The notes: a model not told the origin generated them from the letters alone. Positions 20,622 to 34,730 are shown, counted from the stretch's first letter. The stretch is 36,438 nucleotides of DNA from CAJBLF01 sp964463255 (GCA_964463255.1 CAYXBC010000057.1:1-36438); one strand, 5' to 3'. Translations and numbers: made by a program.

Positions 20622-21473
20622 TTATCTGTTGCATGTCTTGGATGCCGGTGCTTGTTGTACCATCGTTTTAAATACATCTTGCATCCTAGTAACTATGTTT
20701 CGTAATGCCATCATTTTCTCTTGAACGAAATGTTTCTGGGTATATGCTTTGATACCTTCGTCCAATAGTTGGTTTGCTTTTTGTATCATGAGTATCTTGG
20801 TATTCAATCATTCCCTATTGATTCTGTTTTGAATTATGTTTTCGCATCTTATCATGGAACTGTCTGAAATATGTGATTTTGTATCAAATCCTAATTTTTC
20901 ATAGATTTCTCTCATCAGTTTGCAGGTTTCTTTGTATTTATCTCCCAAGGAGACGGTTGCGATGTTTTTATTGTAGTTTTTTTTGATTGTATCAAATTTA
21001 TCGTGCAATGTCCGATAGTCTATGAATAATTTTTTTATCTCGCCTGCTTGTGCGCCCGTTGCACTCTTTGCTATTTCTGTTATTTTCCCTCTCCATTCCA
21101 ATCCTGTAGGGTCCGGAACAAGATTATATGCCAGGCCGGTCACTCCATCTAGTCTTCTCATGGCTACATCTACGAGATGATCGAATAAACTATCACTTTC
21201 TGGATAATATTGTTTGGGGAGATTATTTTTCTCTTCATCAGAACATATCAGAAGCATAGGTCTGCTGCAACAATATGCTTTGAGATTGGTAAGCGCCTGC
21301 TTGACTCCAGTAGATGGTAGTACCAGCAGAAAATCTTTATTCTCATTACTTTCATAAACGCTTATTTTCCCGTTTATGCCTTCTGTTCCTCTTACGATAG
21401 GGCAATCGTTAGCTAATGCTGTCCCTATCGCTGCTATTCCGATGATAAGTGAAGTTACTAAAATCTTTTTCAT
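20622..21473 (-). CDS. Exported protein of unknown function (283 aa)
   Basis: Family not recognised. Signal peptide MKKILVTSLIIGIAAIGTALA, then a mature N-terminus with cysteines (NDCPIV, AYCCSRPMLLIC). The middle and C-terminal parts are charged helices with further cysteines (ETCKLM, IRCENI, KTCNR at the end). A TGA at 20810-20808 joins two parts that a standard reading would separate. It begins 37 bases after the stop of the giant gene and lies 37 bases before the pilin-like gene. Confidence 0.8.
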
Positions 21474-21510
21474 CTGCTGTCTTTGGGAGAATAAAAAATG
21501 TGCTTACCTA

Positions 21511-24500
21511 TTATTGGCTGGATTTGATTTGTAGGACTAAGGTCGCTATGATTTGACCTGCTTGATCCTTGACGATGTAGCTTGTTTTGTTGGTTGCAGT
21601 ATCGAAGGTATATGTACCTGCCAATGAACTCGCATAAATTCATGGAATATATATGGCTCATGAATTGTTCGCATAGAGAATACAGTCGTTGCTTGTATTT
21701 TTTATGCAATACCCTCCGTTGAATGCACCAAAAGCGCTTCCTTCGAGGAGTGCCTTCGTATATCCTGCTGCACCTTGATCCATCTGGATATCTGTGATGC
21801 TTACTATAGGAAGGATAATCTGGAAGAGTACTGTATTGTTTACCGCGTTGTTTAGCTGTACGACCGGGATGTGTGTGGAGAAGTTGAGACTCGTATTTAC
21901 ACTTGTTTCCATGCCTTGGCTTATTTTTATTTGACCGGTCTTGGGATCAATCGTTGCAAGCTCTTTTCCGTTAGAATCATAGAGGCCGATATCATTTCCC
22001 ATTGTGAATACTCCTCACGTGATGATTGTCTTTTTGGGAGAGAGATCAAATCCGCCGTTTGAGCTTTGGTTGGATCATGCGATATCTTTCCATAGTCCGT
22101 TCCTGAGTCTTTGGAATATTATGGTTCATTCATCGAGGTCGTTGCTGATTTTGGCTATGATCTCTGCTGTCGTAGGTCAGCTCTTTTTGACGTCGATTAC
22201 TTCAATGCCAGGGACTTTGATAGTGAGCGTTACCTTCTCTTTTGTGATATTATCATTTTGATCGATTGCTATGAAATCATAGCTTTGTTTCGATGCTCAG
22301 GTGAAGAAGAGTCATCAGAGTGCTATCGTGCCTGATGGACTAGCATTGTCTTGGTCGATGATTGTCTGTCCATCTTTTTGTATGATCATCCTTGCTACTA
22401 TTACATCATCTGTCCAGATTCATTTGAGTGTATATGAAGTGTTTATGTATCATTCATGATCTAGTCATGTGCTGATAATCTCTTTGGTCATGTTCCTCTG
22501 GAGTGCCATTTCCCCCATTGGAGGTCTATTGTCTCATAGATTCTGCATCCCTGCTACTGTTTGATTGGATCGTGGAGAAGTTTTTTTATACACTATCTGG
22601 CTTGGTGATCCTGCTGCAGTAAGTGTCGCCAATGATGTATAGATTCGTTTTCTCGGCAGATTTTTTAATATCACACTAATATCCTTTTGGTTCGAGTTGT
22701 AATATTCTATTCCTAGAATGCTGTCTCATAACTGGTTGGCTATACTTACCTCTTCCATACTGCTATCTATTGATATATTTGCTCATGTATACTGTGTGCC
22801 TTCCGGAAGGACTAAGATATATTCTGGTTTTTCGCTCGTTCAAAACAGGTTTTTTCGGAATGAAGACGGTATGTCTTTGGCATCTACCCTATAGCTGAGT
22901 CTGATGATATATCCATCTGCTTGTTCTCCGAGTATCGAACTATTCGTCCGTCCTAGACTTAGATTATCGAATGTCGCTCCTTCAGTCTTGAAATTTTTTG
23001 CTTCCCTGTTGATATCTATGACTTTGATTGAGATGTCATCTATAGTAAGGAATCCATACGTGTCTGTAGCATTCATCAATTGTTCGATGGACTGGATTTC
23101 ATAGCTATAGAATGTGGAGTAGTGCTTAATTAATGAATTTCCTCCTTGCGTAAAATTCTCCGATTCTTGTTTTGCATATTTGATATAGATAGAATTTCCA
23201 TCATACATCAGGATATCAGGCAAGCTATCATTATTGAGATCAGTATCTGTCTGGTATTTTTCTTCTACTTTTTCTGTAAGTTTTGTCGAACTTACGGTAT
23301 TCGTCATATATTTCTTGTTTCCGCTGTAGGTCTCTACAAACACTCCTTTGACGTATGCTGAGATATCTGTGCTGTAATTCTTTTGTGCGCTTGTTGAACA
23401 GTTGGTACATGTTCCCTGTGTTTGAGCGAGGATTGGTTGGTCATTATATGCTAGTAGTGCAGTATCTATGTTCTCTTTCGTTGTCTCTAGATATTTCTTG
23501 GATTGTGTATAGGTCGTTTCTGTCATATTGAGTTTTTCTGGTCCGTCATTATTTACTGCATCGAGATACCCTTGGACCATCCTTTTGTTTAGATCTAGAT
23601 AGGTCTTGGTCGGATCTTCTTGATTATCCAAAACGTTTTTTGTCGGAGTATCGATTGTCAAGAGTGGTGCTTTGAGACTTACAGATTCTGATTTCTCATC
23701 CACCAATACCGTCTGGTTATCTTCGATATCTTTGATGAAGGTGCCGTAGTCTTTAATTTTTTCCTGTATGTCTTTGTTTTCCTGTATCTTCTTGTCGATT
23801 ATATTTTTTGCTGCTTGCTCTACCTCTTGGAGCTGTTTGGTCGCTGGCTGTACTGTTGCTTTGTGTTCTATCGTTGCAGTGATTGTCTTTACTCTGTCAT
23901 TCATCTTTTTGTCTGTCTGTGTGCTGTTTGTGAAGAGCGTCAATCCTTGTTTGAGTTCATTATATGCTGTTGCATAGTCTATCATCCCTGCTGTTTCATT
24001 TCATGTGTTTGGTAGATAGCCGCTTGGATTGATGTTGATATTAAGATTTGGTATTGAATTAAGCATGTCGGTCGCTTGGTTGTTTTGTAATGTATCGGTC
24101 GCTTGGTTGATTGATTTCTGTATTGGTTGTTCGACATTTTTGGATACGAAACTGTTAACTGATTGGGCGATTGTAGCAAATACCTCATATACTCCATCGA
24201 AACTAAATTTCAACATAGTATACGCATCGAGTTTATAATCGAATCATTGGAGTGGTGGATTCTTGTATTTTGCTGTCATATTGAAGAAATCGAAGAGTGG
24301 AACATTCCATGTTCTTTGTGTTATCTGTTCGACTTTGGCTTTGATTCATTTTTCTCCTACAAGACCGATACTTGATTTGACTATACAGAATATCTTTCCT
24401 ATGAAGTTGGCTACTTTGAGAATCGCTTTTATCTCTGGCATGATCTTAGGAATCTTTGGTGCTGGTGGCAATACGGGGAGATCCAATTTGATGCTCGGAA

Positions 24501-27500
24501 TGAATGATGGAGGTTCCGGTAATGTCGGTGGTTCTGGGATGACCGGAATAGTAGGAAAGGTTATTGTCTTGATATTGACTGCTATGCTTGGCGGTTCTGG
24601 AATATCCGGAAGCTGTGGCAACGGTATCTTGATGGGAACGAAATTTATCTTTGGAAGTAATATATTCATTCCAAGTTCCATGTGTGAGAGATCGAGGTAG
24701 ATATTTGGTATCTTGAATGGAGGGATTGGAAATATTGGTAGTTTAGGACAGAGGAAGGAAAGACTACATGAGTATGAACCGTAGCTGTCGTTGCTGCATT
24801 TGGAACATTTCTCTGATCGGTTGACAGAAAAATCTATGATGGCCTGCCATGTTTTTATCGTACCTACGATAAGGATAATCGCATCTACGTATGAAGAATA
24901 TCTTGCTGCGTTGACGGTAAAGAAATTATTTATCCCCAATACAAAGTCTGAGAGTAGCGCAGATATTTCTGTCAGATATCTGTCATTGATATGTGTCCGC
25001 TCATAAAGCTGGGAAGGGAAGTCCTTGTATTTCTCTAGTGCGATGATGTTTGCTTTGACTGCATTTATCGTGCGTGTCATATTTTCCGTGATTTTAATGT
25101 TTTCTGCACTGGCTAGGGTTCCTGATAGTGCATCTCCTCGCTGATCTACGGTATACTGATTTTTTTCTATCCATAGTTTGAGATAGTTCACATATCTATT
25201 GATATCATCGCTGGTAAGTGCTGGAACTTTGATATTTACGTCCCTACTATCTATATTGACCAACGGCACTTGTTTGAATATGTCTTGGATTGCTTCGAAC
25301 GGATTTCTTCCTATCTTCTGCGAAAGATTGCGTAAGCCTTTCTTGGTGAGCTTATCTGATAGGTTACCTGCTCATGTGTTTGATAGTATACCACCTGCAC
25401 CAGTAAGATTTTGTATATATCCTGCTGATTTTTCTGCTGCTGTTATCGCTTTGTAGGTCTCAGAGAGATTGCCTATCTTATCGAATCATTCGAAGACTGT
25501 ACTGAGATCGGGCAGATCTACTTGGATGGTCATCTTGGTCAGATTGTTCTGAATGTATTGTATCTGTCTGGTCATCCAGTCTTGCACCACACATTTTATG
25601 ATACCTTGGGATTTTGCTCCGATGATTTTTAGATTTATGGTCTCTCATTTCTCGAGCTTGTATCCATTGAAGGTCTCTTGGGTACTATCGTATTTTTCAT
25701 TGATAGGTTCGACGTCTAGGGAAATGAGTCATCCGAAATCTCCTTGAGGGACTGCTGATACGTAACTTACAAATCCTGCGTTTGCTGCTACCATCTTGAA
25801 TGGCGAACTTGCGGTGTTGACTTCCATCTGTCCTCAACCTGCGGTTTTTACTATTGTTTTCGTGATCTTTGCTGGAGCGTTGCAGGCTCATTGGGTCGCT
25901 GCTGCTGCCATACTCTGGGTGTAGGTATCCATCTGTGGTTCCGCTTTGGCTCCCGTGGTTCCTCATCCACATGTCGTCAATGGTGGCAATGCAAAAACGA
26001 TACAGTTACCTGCAATATCTCTAAATGGTTTCGGTAATTTGATACCCATGGAATATGGACCAAAACACATGGCCATTCCCATCCCGAGGGTAAGTGTCGG
26101 TACAAGATATAATCTGAAGAATGATGAATATGGTCCTCCGGGGACTCCCAGAAAGAATCCGTCACTCACTCATTTGAATGGATATCCGAAGATTCATGGG
26201 ATAGGAAGATATCCGAATGGTGAAGGTCGATTTCCCGGGATATTGAGTAGAGGCATCCCTTTCCCTATCGTAGAATTGAGTGTCTTGAATACTGGATACA
26301 ATGGATTAGGCAACTTAGGTACACATCCGAAAACATGATATTCGCCTGGTGCTAGAAATGCCTGATTGAACGGTACTGGCACTCATTGGCATCATTTTCC
26401 TCCGACGGTGAATCCTTGGCACATTCCTTCAAGTGTCGAATCTATCTTTTTGGAAACCTTCGCCGTCGCATTGTCGATAAAATTTATATTTATTGATGAT
26501 CCACCTTCGTCAATCATCGATGAAAGCAGATTGCCAGGTCTCCATCATTCCATGTCGATCATGCTTGGTAATGCTGAGAGTCCGCTCAAACCGTCGATAC
26601 CTGAGAGCTGGCTGATTAATGAATTCAATCCTGATTGTTGCATCGCCAATGCTCAACTCGTGTAATCATCTAATTCTTTTTGGATGTCGTCATCGACCTG
26701 CTGATATGATCTTTTCTTATTGAAGAATATCCATCTATATTTCTGGCATGCATCGCTTGCATTTACTATAATATCTGGATACCCGTCTTTGGAGATACTT
26801 TTCGGTTTTAAATCTTCATCTTTGACGGAGATACTGATAAGTTGCTGATCTGTATATTTTGCGGTATAGGAGAAACTCAATGACTCTCCTGCATTGAGCA
26901 GGATATTATCAATCATGAATTGATATCCTTGTGTCGGATTTCGCTGCATTATCAGTAATCATGTCTTACCTGCTGTGAAGAGGAACGATGGTATTTTATT
27001 TTCATCATCTTTGACTATCTTTCGCGGTCATTTCTGTTGGTCGATGTAGGTCAGCTTATTGCCGTTTTTCTTGGAGAGGATGGTTGTCGTTATGGTAACC
27101 TCATCACCGTCTTTTAGAATGCCTCCATCGATATCCGTATATTCTTTATAGATACTTACTGAGGTATTGCTTACATTGATAGGGAGATATTTTATCTGGT
27201 CCTGAGTCAATGCTTCATAGACGGGCACGCTCTCTAATGGATTATCGGTGAATGATGCTCGTTCTGATCATGTTTCTATCATATCTGTATTTCCTGTCAT
27301 TATGGATTTTACTTTGTTCAATGTCTCGTCTTTGAGTTTCTTCATCTGCTCCTTGGTCATATTCGTTCATGGATCGGGAGCTTCTACATCTACCTCTTCT
27401 TGTACTCCTTCCATAGGGATAGGTATGCCTTTTCGGTGTACGAGGCTATTATCTTGTTGGATTACGCCGGCTGTTATTCCATAGCGTTTGACGGTCTGAT

Positions 27501-30500
27501 AACTGGATTTCTGTCTATCATATCGTCCAGTATCGCAGATACCTGTCATTGTGGATACATAATTTGCTCCTTTGCTGGTGCTTCCTCCATAGAATACTTT
27601 GATGTCGCCATAGCTATCATTGGTCACGATATCCATTTTTCCGTCCTTATCCATGTCTTGCGTGAAAAATTGTCTGACGCTTGAAAGGTCGTCTGGATTA
27701 ATGTTTTCCGTATTTGGTTCTGCATTGGCATTGAGACAGAGATTTTTTCCATCTACTGCGAATATACCATTTTCATTGAGATATATTCTTCATTTATTGT
27801 TTGCTGTGATAATTATAATATCTTCGTATCCGTTTCCATCCACATCTCCAACCCTTACATCTTTGATGGCTTGTGCGATGATCATCATCTCTTGTAAATC
27901 TTTGTAACCTTCGGTACCTCAATAATTTTTCAAGAGTTTTATCACTCCATCAGTATAAATTACGAGAAGATCTTTCAATCCGTCCTTGTTGGCATCTATT
28001 GGTACTACTCTGAAGATTGTCTTGTTTGGATCTGCAAAAATCGTTTGTCCTGCTGATGCGTCATACTCACTATTTGGAATAACGGTATTTTTATCTCTTC
28101 TTTGCAACAATGGATCTCAGAAATTTATGAGGAATTGTGATCCATATGGTTTGGTTGCATCTCCTACTGATTTTCCATTAGCAAAATTGGATACATTTTT
28201 GAAATCATTGGTGAATCCAATCCCTAACAATGCATCAGTACTGTCTTCGATAGATAAGAATCATTGCTTAGTGAAGGCGCTTGCATTGATGTAGATACCT
28301 ATGCCTTGCGTGTTGGTCGATCCTTCAGTGAAGATATTTGTCTTTCCGTAGGTGACGGGATCCATTACATCTATATTTGCAGGTTTTGTCGTGATGTCGT
28401 TGGTACTCCGAATTAATAGCTTACCTATTGTTTTTCCGTTCATCGTCATTGTATATGTATTCATATCTTCAATTGATTCATTGTCTGCGTCTATCGATAT
28501 TCTTGCGTCCATTGTCCCTTTGCTTAGGTCTATCACATCGGATCAGTTGATGGTGATTTTTTGGTTGGTCGCTATATTTCCCGTGATTATGCTATCCGTA
28601 GGTTCAGGGATATAGAGTATTCTATTCGCATTTTTTCCGAATCCTTTCAGTGATCAGGTATCAGCTATTTTTTGGATTTGATAACTTGAAGCATTGCCTA
28701 CGTGTATTTTGGCAACCTCAGGCATCAATACTATTAATTCTTTGTTTTCTATAATAATCGAAGATGTTTTGTCCATGATGGTTTGAATCTGTGCGTGTGG
28801 ATCTATTATGAACTCTATTTGTTTAATTTTGCTTGGATCTACGAGTTCTGTGGTCGTTGCTAGCAACTTCTTCGATTTGTCGGTCATGGTGTTGATTGCT
28901 TTGTTGTTTTCAGAAAAATATCATCGCTGATTTCATCGGTCAGTTCAGAAAAGACTGAGGTACATGATATTCAATTTTTCTTTTGGTAATAAACTTTCTT
29001 GGATGATGAATCTTTCATATCATGGTGATTGGTCCGCTATCTGTCTATCCTTGATATAGGCGAATACATATCCTTCACCTCCTGCTCCTGTTGCATTTGC
29101 GGTGACGGTATAGATGTATTCTGTTCCGCTATAGCTAAATTCTGCCACGTTGCTGCTTGCTGGTCAGATTACTCAAAGTTTGATGGTCGTAGCTTTCGTT
29201 ACTTTATTGTTTCGCATATCCACGACATTAATACTTCATGTGCTATTTTTTGTTGTTGTGAGATCCATTCTTTTCTTATTTAATTTTACCAATACCGTCT
29301 TGGCAAGTCATGGATTTACTAGGACGGGAATATTTATTGGAACGCTTCATGGTATGCTGATAGCAATAATGTCGCTACCTGCTTTGAAACTAGGATATAG
29401 CGTGATGGAGAGTTTTCCTCAGCTAACGATGAAATCACTGCCTTTTCTGAAGGTAGTTATCGTTTTGGTAGTAGCGCCCCTTGCCATGGTTTTTTGTGTC
29501 ACCGTCCCAGGCAATACTATTCCTTGTTTGCTCACGATGTTTACCACGGTATCCAAAGGTTTTCCGCTTTTGTCCTTGACGGTAATCACCAAACTCGGTA
29601 TGTTTTGTGGGTTGACTTGTAGATAGCCATCTGCATCTTTGTATTGGACATCTGTTTCATATTTTGGAAGATTGTAGGTTACTTTGGATGGAGTTGCTGC
29701 TGCATTGCTGCTTTGGTAGAGTACCACGTTGTTTTGTACTACCGTGATGACTCCTTTGATTACAGTAATTTTTTTCTGGACTGTTTTGTTCGCTACCGTA
29801 GAAGTTCCTGTCGCATATCATGTCAGATCCGGAGTTACCTTTATCGTGATTTGTTTGTCACTCGATATTCATGTAGGTGCTTGATAAAAGAATCATGCTC
29901 TTGCAAAATCAAAAAACTTTATGCTAGAATTTTCACTCGATCCGTCATAGATTTTACCATCTCCGCTCTGGACGCTGATAGTATATGCTTGTGTGCTTAT
30001 TCCTATATTGTTTTGATGGCTATCCAGCGCATTTACAATCAGTGGTATTTGTGATCCTTCCATGACGATATCTGGAGATTGGATCTTGATGCTTGCTAAT
30101 GGTCATGGCATAGCGGTAATGATCTGTTGTTTGCCTATACATGCGTTTGTACTACCTGGCGGACATAATTCTATAATCAATGCGGTGATTCCTGCTTTCT
30201 TATCCGTCATAACGATATCGAAGGTCGATTGTTGGGCATACGGATTGAATGCTATCTGTCCCTTTTGCGTACATATATTGCTGGTGATTACCTTGCCTTT
30301 GGATTGGATGGAGAAACAATTATCTCCGGTTCATCGGATCTTCACATCAAGATTTCCTAGATCTTTTATTAGTCCGATCTTTAGCTGAAGGGTTCCTGTT
30401 GAATCTACGCTTATGATTGTCTTATCTATATTTACTACTGCATATTGGTTGATGAAATCATAATTGTACTTTGGATCTCGTTGTTTGCCGTACGCTTTCC

Positions 30501-33500
30501 ATTGTCCTGTCGTCTGTGCTATTGTTTGCATCATCTCATTGCTTCCGATGACCGGTCCGAGAGAATTTTTGAAACTCACTTGGATCCTGACTTTCAATTC
30601 ATTTTTGAGCCGACATGCCATAGCTTTGGCTCGAGGCGAATTGAATGTTTTGAAATCAAAAATCAATGCCGTGCCATTAGCATCTACTCATTCGCAACTA
30701 TCTACTTCTGCTTGGAGATCTGCCTGGCTTGAATCTTCTGGTTCTTGTGGTACTACGGTTGTCGTGGTCTCTTGTGCACTCTGGATCTGCTGGATGAATG
30801 CTGGAGTAGGGTTTGCAGAAATATAATCCTGTCCGTCGGAATTGATATATCCTACTTCATATCCGGTCCTATTGTAGAGTGGTGTGATAAATCCTCACTG
30901 ATCGTTACCATCTGTTAGATAGGTTTTTGTGACTTGGCTTATCTTATGATTGATATCGAAGCTACTTTTGATCGCCGTCATATCTTGGTCAACCGCAGTC
31001 TGGTACGATCTCTCTTGTCGTCAGATATTCTGATAGTAGAGCATCTTGGCTACTATCGCTAATTTATCATCGATGGTCGCAGAAGGACTATCTCCGTAAA
31101 TCGCCTTTTCTCCGTATTTTGGGCTTTGTGCTAGCGTATCTAAAAATCCTCCTAGCTGATTGATGAAATAATCCGTTGGCAGGAGACTATAATTATGCGT
31201 ATTGGGATTGGCTATCGAATCAAGCTGTCCTAGGAAAGTGAATTGTTTGGCATATGTCTGATAGTATTGTGATTTCTTCTTATTCTGAGCATCTAAGAGT
31301 ATATTATATTCTTTGGCTTTGTTGGTGAGATATAATTTTATCGCTTCTTTTATCTCTCCTGTACCTTTCAGAATCAGCTTATCATTTACTTTTTTGAATA
31401 CTCATACTTCATACAAGTTGGGATAATTCAGTCTTACCGAATCTCACCCTACTCCTTGAAATGTGATATTTCTGATGTTGTCGATAGGTCTATCTTGTGT
31501 TGTTAGATTCATGCCTTTATTCTTTTCTTTCTTTTCTGGATCATTGGAACCTGAGAATGTATTTAGCACCATCTTGATTGCTTGGATCTGGATTGCTAAG
31601 CTTCCCACTGCGAATGTCTGTTCCAGTTCTACGAATGGTGTCACGGTAACCACGCTGCCGATATCGGAATCATATCAGGAATAGAGCCCTATCTGCGCTA
31701 TGCCTGTATTTATCACGGTGATATTTGTTTTGAGCGTATTTATCACAGAATCCAATACATCACAGAGTACTTTGTAATGGCTTGCATCGCATCCGCACAC
31801 TGTCGGTAGACATGCAACAGATCCGTTTATCGCCGTCCTCATATTCTGGATTTGGACGATATTGTTGTTGAGCTTTCCTATGCTTGTATAGATGTTGCGT
31901 GCATTGATGAATGATGTCTTGAGTATATTCATGTTCGCATTAACATAATCCAGATTCTGTATTATATTTGTTTTTCGTGTATTCAGGATCTCCACTTTCT
32001 GTCCTTTCAGATTCTCCGATTGGATGATGCCAGAAAAAACTGCTCCTATGGTATCTATGTTTGCGAAGTTCACATAGGAAAGTAATGATTCTAATCCATC
32101 ATTTATATTCGTAATTCTGGATTGCATCTCGGCAATCTTTTTTAGGTTCAGATTTGCTCAGCTCCGTGTTTGTGCTAATTGGAGTATACCTGTTTGTAGA
32201 TAGCTCGAAAGTGTCGAAGGGTTGAATGAAATTATCTGCTGCATTCCGTTGTTTCATGAGGCTACTGCCAGCTTCACCTGAGTCAGATTATTTACAACAC
32301 CTGTGATATCTAAGCTATCCGTTCCACTGAATTCATCATTTTTTTTGAGGATATCTGCTTTGGTCAATGAAAGATTACTCATCACTGAAGTGTAGAATTT
32401 ATAGATATCGGATGGATCTTTGAATTTATACAATTCGATATCTGATATTTGATCTCGTGTTGGTGAGATATTTTTGACTCTCGAGTCTATCGTTTTGTAG
32501 GTATAAATAGACCCATATCCTCCACATTCTCCAGGTAAGACTCTGTAGATAATCGCTTTTCCTCATTGAATTATGCGCATTGGCATGGAATTGAAGAGCG
32601 AAAAGAAATTAGTTTGCGCATATGTTTTGGGTGTAGTATATTGCCATGTCGGACTTTCAAGGTTTCCGGCAGGGAATTGGTTTGGGAAGACAAGATCGCT
32701 TCCATCGCTCAAGGGGCTAGTGATGAGCGTCTGTATGCTACTGCTGTTTTGGATGTCTCTTGCTCCGAATTTTTCCTGTATCAGATTGGTATAGGTCATT
32801 AGTCCTTTGTATGTGTTTGCGTCCGGTTGTACTACATCGATTTTCTTGGATCATGCTATGCTGTAGATTGGCAATACTGCATTTTTATAATCGTAATTAT
32901 TTAGCTTCTGCGTTGTGGCATCTAGATTTAACGGCGATGCTCATCATCGCATCCTATTGGAGAATCATGTGAATGTCTCGCATCCTCATTGGAGCGATGT
33001 ATTGCCTATCACACATTTGTTCTGGGTTTTGCTATCATCAACTGTCCGTTGTCTTGGCCTTAGACAGATATTGAGCCATTTCCGTCATAGGAAATATTTG
33101 GAACATACCATTTTTCGGAGGCTCTGCTTATTGGTCTTATATTTGTCGTATCTCTGGATTTCTTCTATCGTGTTATTGAAATCGTATCATCTATTTGCCT
33201 CTGTCTGTGCTGAAAATATTTTGTACGATGCGCCTACGGATTGTCAGGATATCGGCACTTTCTGTCCGGCTATGGATGTCAAATTCTGGAATGTACCTCT
33301 ATAGATGCTTGCCTGTTGAGCGTTGGTGACTAGATTCGCATTATTCCCGAAAAGGTAATTTTCGAAATAATCATATCTTTCCCGTGTACATTTCTTTCTT
33401 ATTGTTCATCTTTTCTTTCCTTGGAAATCTAATTCACTCAATGGAATCGGGATTGTCATATAATATTTTTCCTGATCAATTTTTGTATTGAGTCCGCTTT

Positions 33501-34644
33501 CCAAATAATCATTCATCTGGACTAGGAGCGGTTGGACGTTATTGTCGAGATCCCCAAGTATTCGATTATCCTTTTGGAGTATTTTATCGGTCAAGGAACT
33601 ATATTCTGTGAATATTTCGTTTTCGGTCGTTTTGTATCGTCTTGCGAGTGACGCTACATTGTCTTTTATTTTGGTGAGGAATTGTGCGCTGATTAGACCA
33701 TCGTAACCTTTAAGCATCTCCTGCGTCGATTTTTTGAGGGTTAGCGTAGGCATGAATGATGTTATCTCCTGTGAGACCGATGCTGCTGTATCATTTCTTG
33801 TCTTCATGTCTGCAGCATATGTTTGGAGATCAGGATCTTCAACGTTTTGGAGGTCGGTCTGCAAACTATTCTCCACGTCGAGTGCTGCCTTATTATGTTC
33901 GTTAGTGAGCTGATTGAGCAGCAGATTATTGAATCTATGATATGCTATATCTTCTCAGAAAAGAAAACTGTTGATATAGTATTTCGTATTTTCCGGAATG
34001 AAATATTTTTTCAATCAGATATAATCCTCGTACCGGATTGCTTTATCGATGAATGTTGTCGGATTTTCATAGTATGATTTTACTTTTGCGAAGAAGTCAT
34101 CGTATTGGGATGTTGTATCGAATTTTATTATGCCATGTCGTATTTCTGCTTGACCATTAATGTTTCCATTGGCTACGAAAAATTTTTTGCTCGCATCATA
34201 GATAAATTGCTGATTCTCAAAATCTACATATGGATAGATGCTCGGATAGACGAATCCGTTGTTTTGTACTACCGGCAAGGGAACATCACCGATGAGAATT
34301 GTTCCAATAAGCTTCGAACTGCTATCTTTGAGTCATTCGAAATACATATTCTCCAATATTTGTGAGATCTCCTGTGCTTTGACCTTTTTTGTATCTATAG
34401 GAAATACTATCGCCTTACTGTTTCCTATTTTTTGCTGGATATATTCGGTTGTATACCGTTGTATATCCGATTGGATACCTTGATATGTATCCTTATCTAC
34501 GAATACTGCTATGATATTGGTCGTGCTTGGATTTTCTGCTGCATAGACCTTTTTTCGATCTATGAATGCACCATTCTGTAGCAAATTAGAAATTCCATAG
34601 ATTGCGATCAATATCCGTACTGCGAGTTTGTTCGGTCAATTCAT
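21511..34644 (-). CDS. Giant exported protein (4377 aa) with FG-GAP-like, Ig-like and proline-rich regions
   Basis: A single 13,134-base frame. I read every codon from 34644 down to the tandem TAA-TAG stops at 21513-21508: no TAA or TAG occurs, and several dozen TGA codons are glycine. The N-terminus has a signal-like hydrophobic segment (VRILIAIYGISNLLQNGAF). Residues ~50-1000 are mostly helical, with a Cys cluster near 950. About 1450-1900 look like Ig-like beta domains (IVMEGSQIPLIVNALDS; VITVKDKSGKPLDTVV). Near 2216, 2266 and 2330 lie three FG-GAP/VCBS-like units (DANKDGLKDLL, DVDGNGYEDI, DMDKDGKMDI), with a degenerate one near 2616 and another near 3799. About 3309-3420 is proline-rich with IPEPP repeats. 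The C-terminus is beta-rich with no membrane anchor. Probably secreted or surface bound and used in adhesion; function is inferred. First gene of a minus-strand operon. Confidence 0.9.
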
Positions 34645-34730
34645 AAGGTGAGAAGCTGAATGATAAATACTCGATTATCGAAAAAAATATGCGATACATC
34701 ACTATATCCAAAAGCATAGTAAAATAAACA

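Noticed and set aside
24263..24700. Plus-strand Gly/Ile-rich ORF (145 codons)
   Set aside because: Antisense of the proline-rich segment of the giant protein; Pro codons CCA/CCG/CCT read backwards give Gly/Trp/Arg, which explains its composition.
28981..30388. Several plus-strand ORFs of 80-160 codons in this stretch
   Set aside because: All lie opposite the giant minus-strand frame, which is open for 13 kb and has domain-like content; the plus-strand frames are short and without recognisable motifs.
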